From the NCBI RefSeq assembly GCF_005937185.1, contig NZ_VCNI01000001.1, positions 248,001 through 312,000 of the forward strand: 64,000 nt of DNA, written 5' to 3'. Numbering within the stretch: the stretch's first letter is position 1; each line of letters starts with the position of its first letter. The notes under the pieces were generated by a model. The model was not told the origin of the DNA. It saw only the letters and a list, made by a program, of their open reading frames with translations, and did not search any database. The position numbers and the translations under genes are program-made. Of the stretch, positions 63,899 through 64,000 are shown piece by piece. This DNA comes from Flagellimonas algicola. Its GTDB lineage: Bacteria > Bacteroidota > Bacteroidia > Flavobacteriales > Flavobacteriaceae.

Positions 63899-64000
63899 TC
63901 TCAATTGACTGACACGTACTAATTTTGCTAATTCTTGAACCCAATTACACGGCGGTTTAAGAGCAAGATTTCATACAACCTTTGGGAATAAGGATTAACG
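63899..64000. other. Terminal noncoding stretch
   Basis: The final 102 bases contain no recognisable gene, terminator or repeat. Confidence 0.4.

Overview
The window looks like chromosomal DNA of a marine member of the family Flavobacteriaceae (Bacteroidota). The evidence is two tandem type IX secretion (T9SS) substrates, one with a type A and one with a type B sorting tail, followed by a PorP/SprF-family membrane protein. Further support comes from a BshA bacillithiol-pathway enzyme, a Bacteroidota-type LptD, sulfotransferases in a polysaccharide locus, and several -7 elements of the Bacteroidetes form TAnnTTTG. A Muricauda/Allomuricauda-like genus would fit, but this is only an impression.

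Region 1 (1-30176) is mostly housekeeping and envelope genes. It opens with a run of secreted hydrolases: an alpha/beta-hydrolase lipoprotein, a VanX-type D-Ala-D-Ala dipeptidase and an acetylxylan-esterase-like protein. A minus-strand operon follows (DUF4159, AI-2E-family permease, methyltransferase), then DUF1223, RsmE/TfoX, and TsaD divergent from TamB. Next are pfkA-gap, a BadF-type sugar kinase, RidA and lptD. The region ends with an amidase, an MCE/MlaD protein, a two-gene Fe-S reductase module, a GH3-serine hydrolase fusion, bshA, a small lipoprotein and an OmpA-family protein.

Region 2 (30384-37700) is a T9SS cassette. Two very large secreted proteins carry 5 and 9 copies of the same 63-68-residue, cysteine-containing, calcium-binding-like repeat, and a PorP/SprF protein follows. 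A clear rho-independent terminator closes the cassette.

Region 3 (37913-63898) is an extracellular polysaccharide locus. It holds a PglC-like initiating phosphosugar transferase, three GT4 glycosyltransferases, a Wzy-like polymerase/ligase, a Wzx-like flippase, a NeuD/PglD-like acyltransferase, two sulfotransferases, a beta-propeller protein and a heparin-lyase-I-like lipoprotein. Embedded in it is an unusual acyl-modification block (37913-47363): a DltA-like adenylation enzyme, two acyl carrier proteins, a ketoacyl-ACP-synthase-III-like enzyme, three tandem BioF2/FemAB-like acyltransferases, an MBOAT acyltransferase and an SGNH protein. Together these look like a Dlt-like but expanded system that would activate a carboxylic or amino acid, load it on a carrier protein, possibly process it, and transfer it to the polysaccharide in the cytoplasm (GNATs) and/or periplasm (MBOAT/SGNH). 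This is the most interesting system in the window. No sugar-nucleotide synthesis genes and no Wza/Wzc export genes lie inside the window, so the locus is either larger than what is shown or relies on genes elsewhere. No tRNA, rRNA, CRISPR array or insertion sequence was recognised.
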